43,110 bases of DNA. It comes from Acidobacteriota bacterium (GTDB taxonomy: Bacteria; Acidobacteriota; Terriglobia; Terriglobales; Acidobacteriaceae). Where the stretch lies: the NCBI GenBank assembly GCA_023265315.1, contig JAHFUA010000010.1, positions 1 to 43,110 of the forward strand, given 5' to 3'. Below are positions 27,332 to 35,958 of this stretch, one piece after another (position 1 is the stretch's first letter; the number at the start of each line of letters is the position of its first letter). Both the position numbers and the translations under genes were made by a program. Under the pieces are notes generated by a model that did no database searches, was not told the DNA's origin, and saw only the letters and a list, made by a program, of their open reading frames with translations.

Positions 27332-27769
27332 GACAGCCGGACCTGTAAGCCGAATTCTGTCTGCTCGCCTTGCGGCGGGCAGGACGGTCATTCCTCTGGG
27401 CCGCGCATTGCTGCACGGCTCTAGCGACCTACCCGGAGGTGAAGCGCGCCGAGTCAGCACGCGGACGCCGAAGCGCCGCTCCCTCCCTATTTGGTCTTGC
27501 TCCGTGTGGGGTTTGCCCTGCCCGCCCCATTACTGGAACGGCGGTGCGCTCTTACCGCACCTTTTCACCCTTACCCGGCACAGCGGTTACCCGCGCGCCT
27601 GGGCGGTATGTTTTCTGTGGCACTTTCCGTCAACGCCCCTTTGAGAGGCGCCGCCCGGACGTTATCCGGCACACTGCTCTGCGGAGTTCGGACTTTCCTC
27701 CCCTGCTCCCGCGCAGCCTGGACGAATCCAGCGTTCGCGGGGCAGGAGCGACCGTCCGGTCCGGCTGTC
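27332..27769 (-). ncRNA. rnpB: RNase P RNA (bacterial class A)
   Basis: About 438 nt on the minus strand. The 5' end GACAGCCGGACC (27769 downward) pairs perfectly with the 3' end GGTCCGGCTGTC (27332-27343), forming helix P1. Conserved regions are present: GAGGAAAGTCCGAAC (27686-27700), the GGTAAGGGTGAAAAGGTGCGG-type core in the middle, and ACAGAATTCGGCTTACAG (27343-27360). The RNA is the catalytic part of RNase P, cutting tRNA leaders; its protein partner rnpA is about 20 kb away in this window. Confidence 0.95.
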
Positions 27770-27778
27770 AACCTTATT

Positions 27779-27784
27779 ATTATA
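27779..27784 (-). promoter_or_regulatory. -10 element of rnpB
   Basis: A perfect TATAAT on the minus strand, about ten bases before the predicted 5' end of RNase P RNA (27769). No clear -35 is visible. Confidence 0.7.
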
Positions 27785-27846
27785 GTAGATGTGCGTCGCA
27801 TGGCGCGGATTCTCGCCGATCTCCGGCCGTCGCGGCTGGTAAACTG

Positions 27847-27940
27847 GATTTGTAATTTGCGATTTGTGATTGAAAAAGCTGGGGCGGAATGGCGGCGCAG
27901 ACCGTCCAATCACTAGATCACAAATCAGAAATCGCAAATT
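27847..27940. repeat. inverted heptamer element before the permease pair
   Basis: Left arm 27847-27872 with theme GATTTGT; right arm 27907-27940 with the complement (ACAAATC, GCAAATT). The right arm ends five bases before the permease ATG at 27946, where a ribosome site would normally be; no Shine-Dalgarno is seen. Confidence 0.88.
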
Positions 27941-27945
27941 CCTTC

Positions 27946-29172
27946 ATGACCACCCTGGAAGCAGTGCGGATCGCCCTGCAATCGCTGTGGGCCAACAAGC
28001 TGCGCTCAGTGCTGACGCTGCTGGGCGTGGTGATTGGTGTGGCGGCGGTGATCGCGGTGGTCACCTTTGTCAATGGCATCAACGGCTACGTAGCGGAGAA
28101 GGTCTTCAATCTGGGCGCCGACGTGTTCATCGTGGCCAAGACTTCGCCGGTCATCACCAACGTGGACCAGTACCTGGAGGGCCTGAAGCGCAAGGACATG
28201 ACGCTGGAGGACTACGAAGCGGTGCGCGACGGCTGCATCAAGTGCCGCTATGTCGGCGCCACCACCTTCAACGCCAACGGCCACGTGAGCTATGGCGAGC
28301 ACACCGTTACCGACACCTGGGTGCGCGGGTTCACGCCCTCCATGCTGCCCATTCTGGATACGGAGATCGTTCTCGGCCGGCCGCTGAACGAGACCGACAT
28401 GCGCATCGCGGCGCCGGTGGCCATCATCGGCCAGGACATCGTGGACAACGTGCTGCCCAACACGGATCCCATCGGCAAGGAGATCCGCCTCGACGGATCC
28501 GCCTATACCGTCATCGGGGTGGGGAAGCGCGAGGGCAAGACGCTGGGGCAGAGCCGCGATAATTACGTGATCATTCCGATCACCGCCTGGCAGCGGCAGT
28601 ACGGATCGCGGGTCAGCATTCGCATTGTCGGCAAGGCCTTCGGCGTGGACCGCCTCAGCGATGCGCTGGACGAAGCGCGGGTCATCATGCGCTCGCGGCG
28701 GCATGACCCGCCCGGCCAGCCGGACAGCTTCGCCGCCGAGACCAACGAGAGCTTCCTCTCGCTGTGGAGCGACCTGAGCAGCAACTTCTTCATCGCCATG
28801 GTGGCGATCGCGTCGATCTCGCTGGTGGTGGGCGGCATCGTGATCATGAACATCATGCTGGTGTCGGTGACCGAGCGCACGCGCGAGATCGGCATCCGCA
28901 AGGCGCTGGGCGCGCGGCGGTTGGACGTGCTGCGGCAATTCCTCATCGAATCCAGCACCATGGCGCTGGTGGGCGGGGTGATCGGCGTGCTCTTCGGGGT
29001 CGCCATCGCCAAGACCGTCACCCTGCTGATCGGAATGCCCTCGGTGATCAAGCTTTGGGCGGTGCTGGCGGGGCTGGCGGTCTCGGCATCGGTCGGCATC
29101 TTCTTTGGCGTGTATCCGGCGCGGCGGGCGGCGCGGCTCGACCCCATCACCGCCCTGAGGTTCGAACTGTGA
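27946..29172 (+). CDS. MacB-type ABC transporter permease (first of a pair)
   Basis: 408 residues. Matches the MacB/FtsX permease family: an N-terminal helix with [35 protein letters not shown], a periplasmic core domain (about 50-270), then a three-helix C-terminal part with [41 protein letters not shown]. It ends with the [16 protein letters not shown] coupling segment. These transporters move peptides, lipoproteins or toxins, or act as mechanotransmitters. No ATP-binding subunit is encoded nearby. It overlaps the second permease by four bases (GTGA). Confidence 0.93.
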   Translation: MTTLEAVRIALQSLWANKLRSVLTLLGVVIGVAAVIAVVTFVNGINGYVAEKVFNLGADVFIVAKTSPVITNVDQYLEGLKRKDMTLEDYEAVRDGCIKCRYVGATTFNANGHVSYGEHTVTDTWVRGFTPSMLPILDTEIVLGRPLNETDMRIAAPVAIIGQDIVDNVLPNTDPIGKEIRLDGSAYTVIGVGKREGKTLGQSRDNYVIIPITAWQRQYGSRVSIRIVGKAFGVDRLSDALDEARVIMRSRRHDPPGQPDSFAAETNESFLSLWSDLSSNFFIAMVAIASISLVVGGIVIMNIMLVSVTERTREIGIRKALGARRLDVLRQFLIESSTMALVGGVIGVLFGVAIAKTVTLLIGMPSVIKLWAVLAGLAVSASVGIFFGVYPARRAARLDPITALRFEL

Positions 29173-30431
29173 CGATCCGCAAACGCGATTTCGGCGAGAT
29201 CCTGCGCATGGCCATGGACACCATTCGCAAGAACAAGCTGCGCTCCGGGCTCACGGTGCTGGGCATCGTCATCGGGGTGACCGTGGTGGTGGGGATCTCC
29301 TCGGTGGTCAGCGGGCTGAACGACAACTTCAGCCAGGCCATCAGCCAGTGGGGATCGGATCTCATCTTCGCCTTCCACATGCCGGCCATCAACTTCGGGC
29401 GCCCCCCCGAGGCGATCCGCAAGCGCAAGGAACTGACCTACGAAGATGCCATGGCCATGAAAGACCTTCCGCATGTGAAGGCGGTCACCGCCGGCGTGCG
29501 CTACTTCCTGCCGCAGTTCGGCAGCGGCTCCTACGTGGTGGACTACAAGGGCAAGAAGGCGAAGAACGTAATCCTCGAAGGCGACACCGCGTCCGTCAAG
29601 GACGTTTACGATCTCGAACTGAGGGCCGGCCGCTGGTACGGGGAAGTAGAAGAGCAGGAGCGCGAGCCCGTCATCGTTCTTGGCTCGGAAACTGCCGACC
29701 AGCTCTTCGGCAACGCAGATCCTCTGGGCAAGGAACTGGAGATTGAAGGCAAAGCCTTCCGCGTGATCGGCGTCACCAAGCCGCGGCGCAGCATCACCGG
29801 CGGCGGCAAGAATCCGGAAGACAACATTGTGGTCTTTCCGCTCGCCACCTTCCGCAAGCTGCATCCCGAGCTGAAGACCTACTGGATCACGGTGAAAGCC
29901 ACCTCGCATCCCGACATGCAGAAGGCCATGGACGAGATGCGCGAGCTGCTGCGCCGCCGCCGCAAGGTTCCGTTCAACGCCCCCGACAATTTCGAAATTT
30001 TCACCCAGGACTCGATCTCCGACGTGTGGAACCAGATCACGGGCGCGGTCTTTATCTTCATGTTCGCGGTGTCGAGCGTGGGGCTGATCGTGGGCGGGGT
30101 GGGCGTGATGAACATCATGCTGGTGTCGGTGACCGAGCGCACCCGCGAGATCGGAGTGCGCAAGGCCATCGGCGCCCGCCGGCACGACATCCTGCTGCAG
30201 TTCACGCTGGAGGCCATCACGCTCACCGCTGTGGGGGGCGTGCTCGGGATCGTCCTGGGGGCGCTGGTGACGCTTGCGATCCGCCTCTGGTCGAGCCTGC
30301 CCGCGAGGATGTCGGTTTCCTGGACGGTGACGGCATTCGTTGCTGCCGCTATGGTGGGGCTGGTCTTCGGCATCTACCCGGCGTGGAAGGCGGCCAACCT
30401 CGATCCCATCGAGGCCTTGCGATACGAATAG
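29169..30431 (+). CDS. MacB-type ABC transporter permease (second of a pair)
   Basis: 420 residues from a GTG overlapping the upstream stop. Same architecture as its neighbour: [29 protein letters not shown], a periplasmic domain (about 50-285), then [38 protein letters not shown] and the end [16 protein letters not shown]. The two are clearly paralogous and probably form a heterodimer, which would explain the tight coupling. The missing ATPase must be supplied from elsewhere. Confidence 0.94.
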   Translation: MTIRKRDFGEILRMAMDTIRKNKLRSGLTVLGIVIGVTVVVGISSVVSGLNDNFSQAISQWGSDLIFAFHMPAINFGRPPEAIRKRKELTYEDAMAMKDLPHVKAVTAGVRYFLPQFGSGSYVVDYKGKKAKNVILEGDTASVKDVYDLELRAGRWYGEVEEQEREPVIVLGSETADQLFGNADPLGKELEIEGKAFRVIGVTKPRRSITGGGKNPEDNIVVFPLATFRKLHPELKTYWITVKATSHPDMQKAMDEMRELLRRRRKVPFNAPDNFEIFTQDSISDVWNQITGAVFIFMFAVSSVGLIVGGVGVMNIMLVSVTERTREIGVRKAIGARRHDILLQFTLEAITLTAVGGVLGIVLGALVTLAIRLWSSLPARMSVSWTVTAFVAAAMVGLVFGIYPAWKAANLDPIEALRYE

Positions 30432-30467
30432 ACCGCTCGCCGCCCGGCGCGCTATAAACACCCGAGC

Positions 30468-31637
30468 ATGGTCCGCACCATTGTCGAGATCGTGGCCGCA
30501 GCCTGCACAGTGTTCGGCACAGGGTTCTATCTGTTTTCGATCATCAGCGTATGGCGCTTTCTGCGGCTGCCGCGGCTGACCGACGACTTCCATCCAGCGG
30601 TCTCGATTCTGAAGCCCGTGCGCGGCGCCGATCCGCATGCCTACGAATGCTTCCGCAGCCACTGCCTGCTGGATTATCCCGAGTACGAGATTATCTTCGG
30701 CGTCCACGACCCGAGCGATGCTGCCGTTCCTCTCGTCGAGCGATTGAAGCAGGAGTTCCCGGAGCGGCGCATCGAGCTGGTGGTCTGCCCGCGCGAGCTG
30801 GGGACCAATCGCAAGGTCAGCAACCTCATGCAGATACTTCCCGCAGCCCGCTACGATCACTTGCTGGTCAACGACGGAGACATCCGCGTTCCACCTGACT
30901 ATCTGCGGCGCATCATGGCGCCACTGGCACATTCGAAGGTTGGGCTGGTGACGGTTCTCTACCGAGCCGTTGCCGGACGCACTTCAGGCTCGAAGCTGGA
31001 AGCCCTGAGCATCAGCGACTTTGCGACCGCGGTGCTGGTCTCCTACGCAAACCGGCGCTATTTTCATTACGGGTTCGGATCGACACTGGCGTTCCCACGG
31101 CGTGTTCTGGAGGGTATCGGCGGCTTCGAGGCGCTGGCCGATTACCTTGCCGACGACCACCAGCTTGGCACACTGATCGCCCAGGCCGGATACAGCATTG
31201 TTATTCCCGATGTGGTGGTCGAGACAACTCTGCCCGAGTATTCGCTCCGCGAATTCTGGAATCACCAACTGCGCTGGGCGCGCACCCTGCGTGACGCCAG
31301 CCCGCGCGGGAATCTAGGACTGGTGCTGGTCTTCGGAGTGCAGTGGGGGGCGGTGGCGGTGATCGCGGCGGCGGGGGCTGCCTGGGCGTGGGCGCTGTTT
31401 GCGGCCGCATATGCTTCGAGGATTGCGGCCCTTCTGGTAACCGCGCTCGGCGTGTGCCACGATCGCGGCACGCTGCGCCGGCTGTGGCTGCTTCCGATTC
31501 GGGATGTGCAGGCCGTCCTGGTGTGGGCGGCGTCGTTCGCAGGCCACACCGTGATTTGGCGCGGCGAGCGGTTCGTCCTCCAACACGGCCGCCTGCTGCG
31601 GATTCAACCTCCTGCTGTAGACGAGTCAGAATTGTAA
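30468..31637 (+). CDS. hpnI: ceramide-glucosyltransferase-like / hopanoid HpnI-type glycosyltransferase
   Basis: 389 residues. An N-terminal membrane helix (about 5-28) precedes a GT-A catalytic domain of the GT21 type: HDPSD (about 80-84), the D-x-D-like NDGDIRVPPDYL (about 134-145), YGFGSTLAFPRRVLEGIGGF, and the acceptor-site HQLRWARTLR ((Q/R)xxRW). Two or three C-terminal membrane helices follow (about 284-375). Bacterial members include HpnI, which adds N-acetylglucosamine to bacteriohopanetetrol. The HpnI name rests on similarity of layout; no other hopanoid genes are in the window. It follows the permeases by 36 bases. Confidence 0.8.
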   Translation: MVRTIVEIVAAACTVFGTGFYLFSIISVWRFLRLPRLTDDFHPAVSILKPVRGADPHAYECFRSHCLLDYPEYEIIFGVHDPSDAAVPLVERLKQEFPERRIELVVCPRELGTNRKVSNLMQILPAARYDHLLVNDGDIRVPPDYLRRIMAPLAHSKVGLVTVLYRAVAGRTSGSKLEALSISDFATAVLVSYANRRYFHYGFGSTLAFPRRVLEGIGGFEALADYLADDHQLGTLIAQAGYSIVIPDVVVETTLPEYSLREFWNHQLRWARTLRDASPRGNLGLVLVFGVQWGAVAVIAAAGAAWAWALFAAAYASRIAALLVTALGVCHDRGTLRRLWLLPIRDVQAVLVWAASFAGHTVIWRGERFVLQHGRLLRIQPPAVDESEL

Positions 31638-31680
31638 GCGGGGGCTAAAACACAGCGCTGTGCGATGTGACACGCCTACG

Positions 31681-31696
31681 AGTGACGGCCGTCACT
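31681..31696. promoter_or_regulatory. CRP-type palindrome before resB
   Basis: AGTGACGGCCGTCACT, a perfect 16-bp palindrome containing GTGA-N6-TCAC. It lies about 88 bases before the resB ATG. A possible -10 (TTTAAT, 31722-31727) would place the site centre about 45 bases upstream of the start. Confidence 0.7.
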
Positions 31697-31784
31697 TATT
31701 CTCCTCACTAACCTTTGTAGTTTTAATGGCGTAACCCTGGGGATGCTCTGGATAACAAGATGCATGTCACCCCTGGGAGGTCTT

Positions 31785-33233
31785 ATGGCTCCACAGGCGC
31801 ACTCAACAAGGCGTCAGCTCTGGCAGCTCCTGGGATCAGTCCGTACAGGAATCATCCTCTTGATTATTGTGGGGCTGGCGGTGATGGCGGGAACGCTCAT
31901 CCTGCAACGGCCTATCACCGAACCCGCCAAGCTGCACCAGGCTTATTCACCGCAGACTTTACGCTTGCTCGACACGCTGCGACTCACCGACGTGTTCCAC
32001 AGTGGGTGGTTCGTTCTGCTGCTGTCGCTGCTGAGCGCGAACATCGTGGTCGCCTCGATCAACCGATTCCCCATCGCGTGGCGCTACTTCTCCCGCCCGA
32101 TGCGCCGGGCCGAACCTCATCTTTTCACATCGCTGGCGATGAAGCAGGCGATCCCGGTGCAAGGCTCGCAAGTGGATATGGAGAAGGTGGAGCTGGCCTT
32201 CCGCCGCGCCGGGTGGAAGCCGCAATACGTCAGCGACGACCGTGGCTCGGTCTCACTTTACGCGGAGCGCTTCCGCTTCGCGCGCCTGGCGCCGTTTGTG
32301 GTCCACGCCAGCCTGCTGCTGATCCTCGCCGGCGGCATCATCGACGCCGTCTGGGGCTACAAGGGGTTCATCGCGCTGGGGCAGAACGAGAGTACTAACC
32401 AGCTTGAACTGCCCGACGGCACTCACAAGGCGCTGCCCTTCGCCATTCGTTGCGATGGGGCCGGCCAGGAGAATTACCCGGACGGCACCCCCAAACGCTG
32501 GTGGTCGCGCCTGACGGTGCTGGAAAACGGGCGCCAAGTCCAGCGCAAGGAGATCGCGGTCAACGATCCCCTCACCTATCGCGGTTTGCGTTTCTACCAA
32601 GCGAGCTACGGCGCCACCGGCGAAGTCGCGGGCGTAAGACTGCTGGTCACGCCCAAGAATGGCGGCGCGAAACAGGAGTTCTGGCTGAAGCTCGACGAAA
32701 CCTTTTCGCTCGACAAGGATGCCACGGTCCGCATCACCCAGTTCATCCCCGATTTTGTGGTGGTGGAGAACCATATCGAGAGCCGCTCCGACCAGCCCAA
32801 CAATCCTGCCGTGCAGATCAGCGTGCAATCGAAGCAGGCGGCAGAGAACAAGATATGGCTCTTCCCCAAGTTCCCGGAATTCACTCACGCCAATAACACC
32901 GGATTCGACTTCCGGGTCCAGGACCTGCAGATGGGTTACTTCACCGGACTGCAAGTCTCCCACGAACCGGGGCAGTGGGCGGTGTGGGCGGGCGTGATCG
33001 TGATGGGGCTGGCGCTGGCGCTGGTGTTCTATTTCGTCCACGTGCGCCTGTGGGCGCTGCCGGTGGACGACGGCCCGGGACGGCTGGTGCTCTGGCTGGG
33101 GGCCTCGGCCAGCAAGAACCGTGAAGATTTCGAGCGGCGCTTCGGCGATCTGGTGGACGTGGTCAAGCAAGATCTCAAAGCACAAGCCTCAGCCGCGAAA
33201 CGGCAGCGCGCTGAGCTGATGGCCGTAAAGTAG
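31785..33233 (+). CDS. resB: cytochrome c biogenesis protein ResB/Ccs1
   Basis: 482 residues from ATG 31785, with GGGAGG about seven bases upstream. ResB with CcsA forms the System II haem lyase that attaches haem to apocytochrome c outside the inner membrane. N-terminal membrane helices include SVRTGIILLIIVGLAVMAGTLILQ and SGWFVLLLSLLSANIVVASINRFP, then RFARLAPFVVHASLLLILAGGII with the conserved VVH haem-ligand region. A large periplasmic domain (about 200-400) and a final helix (WAVWAGVIVMGLALALVFYFVHVRLW) follow. It ends in a basic cytoplasmic tail. ccsA follows after 15 bases. A CRP-type palindrome lies upstream. Confidence 0.95.
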   Translation: MAPQAHSTRRQLWQLLGSVRTGIILLIIVGLAVMAGTLILQRPITEPAKLHQAYSPQTLRLLDTLRLTDVFHSGWFVLLLSLLSANIVVASINRFPIAWRYFSRPMRRAEPHLFTSLAMKQAIPVQGSQVDMEKVELAFRRAGWKPQYVSDDRGSVSLYAERFRFARLAPFVVHASLLLILAGGIIDAVWGYKGFIALGQNESTNQLELPDGTHKALPFAIRCDGAGQENYPDGTPKRWWSRLTVLENGRQVQRKEIAVNDPLTYRGLRFYQASYGATGEVAGVRLLVTPKNGGAKQEFWLKLDETFSLDKDATVRITQFIPDFVVVENHIESRSDQPNNPAVQISVQSKQAAENKIWLFPKFPEFTHANNTGFDFRVQDLQMGYFTGLQVSHEPGQWAVWAGVIVMGLALALVFYFVHVRLWALPVDDGPGRLVLWLGASASKNREDFERRFGDLVDVVKQDLKAQASAAKRQRAELMAVK

Positions 33234-33248
33234 GGATCGGAGGAAACA

Positions 33249-34661
33249 ATGGCACGAGTGCGAGTGATGGGACGACCCCCCGCGGCTCCCGCAACCCCCA
33301 GCGGCAATCTGCTGTTGGGCCTGGTCGCGCTGGGCACCGTCTTCATGCTGCTGATGGGATTCTTGGGGACGGTCAAGACGGGAGTCCTATTCAACGAGGC
33401 CAACCTGCTGTTCGCTGCGCTGACCTTTTACGCGGCTTCGACCGTGCTCTACATCGGCTTCGCCATGACCGGCACGGAGCGCTTCGTGCGCTTCGCCTGG
33501 CTGGCGACCTGGGCCGGGTTCGTCAGCAACACGCTGGCGGCCGCGCACCGTTGGTACACCGCCGGGCATGCGCCTTTTTCCAACATCTACGAGATGCTGC
33601 TGGCCTTCATCTGGGCAGTGGCCGCGCTGACGTTATTCGTGCAGCGCAAGTACGGTGTCAAGGTGATCGGTACCATCACCATGCCGGTGGCGGTGGTGGG
33701 CGTGGTGCTGATGCAGTTGCTGCCTTCGGATGTGCATCCGCTGGTGCCCGCTCTGCAATCCACCTGGCTGCACATCCACGTGACCCTGGCGATGCTCTCC
33801 TACGCTGCCTGTGCCGTCAGCTTTGCCCTCGCCATGATGTTTCTCATCCAGGACAAGATGCGCACCGAGAGCTTCCTCGCCAGTACCAGCGCGCTGATCG
33901 CGCTGGTCTATGCCGGCGCGTTGAGCCGGTTCGCGGGCGGCGGGCTGAAAGTCGTGGCGCAAAACCCCGAGACCGGCGGCGATCTGTTCATCCAGCGCGG
34001 GGTGCCGCTGATGGTAGTCATCCCCGAGCTGGGATGGCTGTTCGCGATCGTGCTCGCCGCTCTGCTGGCTCCGCTCGCTCTGTACGCCTGGGCGCACTGG
34101 AAGCATGACGACCGCGGCTACGCGTGGGCCAACCGCGCTTTCGTGGTAGCGATGATCCTGCAGGTGCTGGCAGCGGCGGCGTTCGTGCTCCGGGCGCGAG
34201 GCGGGCAATACGCCTCGCCCATGGCCGACGGCATCTTCCCGACCGCCCTGGCCAACAGCCCCTTCATCCTGGCCGGTTTGCTCAGCGGGCTGCTGGCTTC
34301 CGCACTCTACCTGATGCTCGCCTGGCGCCGCGAGGGATTGCAGCAGATGCTGCCCTCGGCCGACACCCTTGACCGGCTCACCTATAAGACCATTGGCGTG
34401 GCCTTCCCGCTGTTGACCCTGATGATCGCTGCCGGCGCCTACTGGGCCAACCAGACCTGGGGATCGTACTGGAGCTGGGATCCCAAGGAGACTGCCGCGT
34501 TGGTCACCTGGCTGGTCTATGCCGGGTACCTGCACATGCGCATTGCGCGCGGCTGGCGCGGTCGTCGCGCCGCCTGCTTCGCGGTGCTGGGCTTCGCCGT
34601 GGTGATGTTCACCTTCTTCGGCGTGACCTACCTATTGCCGGGGCTGCACGCCTACGCCTGA
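33249..34661 (+). CDS. ccsA: cytochrome c biogenesis protein CcsA/ResC
   Basis: 470 residues; GGAGG eight bases before the ATG. A multi-helix integral membrane protein of the haem-handling (HHP) family. The tryptophan-rich WWD motif WANQTWGSYWSWDPKET (about 398-414) presents haem, and conserved His residues flank it (TWLHIHVTLAMLSYAACA). It is longer than the usual 320-400 residues, because of an extra N-terminal helix region and a loop (about 210-280). Together with ResB it makes a complete System II machine. Confidence 0.95.
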   Translation: MARVRVMGRPPAAPATPSGNLLLGLVALGTVFMLLMGFLGTVKTGVLFNEANLLFAALTFYAASTVLYIGFAMTGTERFVRFAWLATWAGFVSNTLAAAHRWYTAGHAPFSNIYEMLLAFIWAVAALTLFVQRKYGVKVIGTITMPVAVVGVVLMQLLPSDVHPLVPALQSTWLHIHVTLAMLSYAACAVSFALAMMFLIQDKMRTESFLASTSALIALVYAGALSRFAGGGLKVVAQNPETGGDLFIQRGVPLMVVIPELGWLFAIVLAALLAPLALYAWAHWKHDDRGYAWANRAFVVAMILQVLAAAAFVLRARGGQYASPMADGIFPTALANSPFILAGLLSGLLASALYLMLAWRREGLQQMLPSADTLDRLTYKTIGVAFPLLTLMIAAGAYWANQTWGSYWSWDPKETAALVTWLVYAGYLHMRIARGWRGRRAACFAVLGFAVVMFTFFGVTYLLPGLHAYA

Positions 34662-34711
34662 GGGCGGCTGGGCCTACGTGATCCTTAACTGTGTCTGCAA
34701 TCACGACCGAC

Positions 34712-34755
34712 TGTGATTGTGGTCACACCCTACACCGGTGCCCTGCGCCCATAAT
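34712..34755 (+). promoter_or_regulatory. CRP-dependent class II-like promoter before the histidine kinase
   Basis: TGTGATTGTGGTCACA (34712-34727) is a perfect match to the CRP consensus TGTGA-N6-TCACA. A CATAAT -10 element (34750-34755) puts the start near 34762, so the site is centred about 42 bases upstream. That is the class II activation position. Confidence 0.8.
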
Positions 34756-34784
34756 GGGACGTAATCAGCGGGGGCTTCACGATC

Positions 34785-35948
34785 ATGGAGTTGCGCGTCA
34801 ACTGGCGACTGAAGGCCATCCTGCCCGTCCTGGTGGTGCTAGTGAACGGGCTGCTGGTGTTTCTGCTGGTCACGCTCTCCCTGGAGAGTCCGGCTCGCCA
34901 CCAGGTGCGGGTAGTCGCCGTCGCTGGCGCGGTGGTCATCTTCGCCGTGATTGTTGCGGTCATGTCGCTCCTCCTCCAGCACCCGCTGCGTGAGTTGCAG
35001 GAGAAGATTGCGCGTGTGCGCCAGGGCGACCTCAACGTCGCGGTGAATTTTGCCGGACGCCACGACGACATCGGCGACCTGGGCCGCGATTTCAACGAAA
35101 TGGTCCGGCAACTTCGCGAGAGCCGGGAAGAGATCCAGCGCCTCTACCGCACGCAGATGTCGCGCGCCGAGCATCTGGCGACCCTGGGTGAGCTGGCCAC
35201 CGGCCTGGCGCATGAGATCCGTAACCCGCTGGCGGGGATCGCCGGAGTCATGGACATCATCGCTCGCGACCTGCCCGAGTCCAGCCCGGCGCGCGAGGTG
35301 CTCAGCGAAGTGCAGCAGGAGATCCTGCAGATCAAGCGCATCTTATCCGACCTGCTGGAGACGGCGCGTCCCAAGCCGCCTGATTTCCGGCCCGCAGACC
35401 TGAACTCCACGGCGGAACACGCGGTCGCGCTGGCGCGGCAGCAGGCCATCTCGCGGCCGATTGAGATCAGACTATCGAAGGCGCACGAACTGCCGCCGGT
35501 CGAACATGACGCCGCTCAGATCCGGCAGGTGCTGCTGAACCTGCTGCTGAACGCCATCCAGGCGATTGACGATGCCGGCAACATTCGCGTGCGCGTCGGC
35601 TCCGAAGATAGCTTTGCCACGGTGGCGATTTCCGATACCGGCCGCGGCATCCCTCCCGAGCACCTGGCCAACATTTTCCGCCCGTTTTTCACCACCAAGA
35701 AGAGAGGCACAGGGCTGGGGCTCTCGCTGGTTTCCCGCATCGTGGAGGCCCACGGCGGGCGGGTGCAGGTGGCGAGCACTCCGGGAGAGGGAAGTCAATT
35801 CATGGTGTGGCTGCCGTTCCACCACGCGGAGGCGCCCCACCCCAGCGGGCCAACATCGGGCGTCCACCCCAGCGAAGCAAAACTGGCTTCGTTGGGGACC
35901 TCGGGCGCGCCGGGGAGCGAGAGCGCCGCGCAAGGCGTCCTGATTTAG
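34785..35948 (+). CDS. NtrB-like membrane sensor histidine kinase
   Basis: 387 residues. Two membrane helices (about 10-32 and 42-64) with almost no periplasmic loop, a HAMP domain (about 65-118), a HisKA domain with LAHEIRNPLAGIAG (His143), and a HATPase domain with the N-box LNLLLNAIQAIDDA, G1 DTGRGIPPEH and G2 GTGLGLSLVSRI. The short outside part suggests sensing in or at the membrane. After about residue 352 the tail (HHAEAPHPSGPTSGVHPSEA onward) is not kinase-like: it is encoded by a hairpin repeat (35867-35897). Its partner regulator starts 10 bases later. Expression is probably CRP-controlled. Confidence 0.95.
   Translation: MELRVNWRLKAILPVLVVLVNGLLVFLLVTLSLESPARHQVRVVAVAGAVVIFAVIVAVMSLLLQHPLRELQEKIARVRQGDLNVAVNFAGRHDDIGDLGRDFNEMVRQLRESREEIQRLYRTQMSRAEHLATLGELATGLAHEIRNPLAGIAGVMDIIARDLPESSPAREVLSEVQQEILQIKRILSDLLETARPKPPDFRPADLNSTAEHAVALARQQAISRPIEIRLSKAHELPPVEHDAAQIRQVLLNLLLNAIQAIDDAGNIRVRVGSEDSFATVAISDTGRGIPPEHLANIFRPFFTTKKRGTGLGLSLVSRIVEAHGGRVQVASTPGEGSQFMVWLPFHHAEAPHPSGPTSGVHPSEAKLASLGTSGAPGSESAAQGVLI
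35867..35897. repeat. hairpin repeat inside the histidine kinase 3' end
   Basis: CCCCAGCGAAGC (35867-35878), seven-base loop, then GCTTCGTTGGGG (35886-35897), with one G-T pair. It resembles the CCCCAGCAAACC hairpin within the repeat at 39241-39355. Confidence 0.75.
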
Positions 35949-35958
35949 AGTAGGGGAT

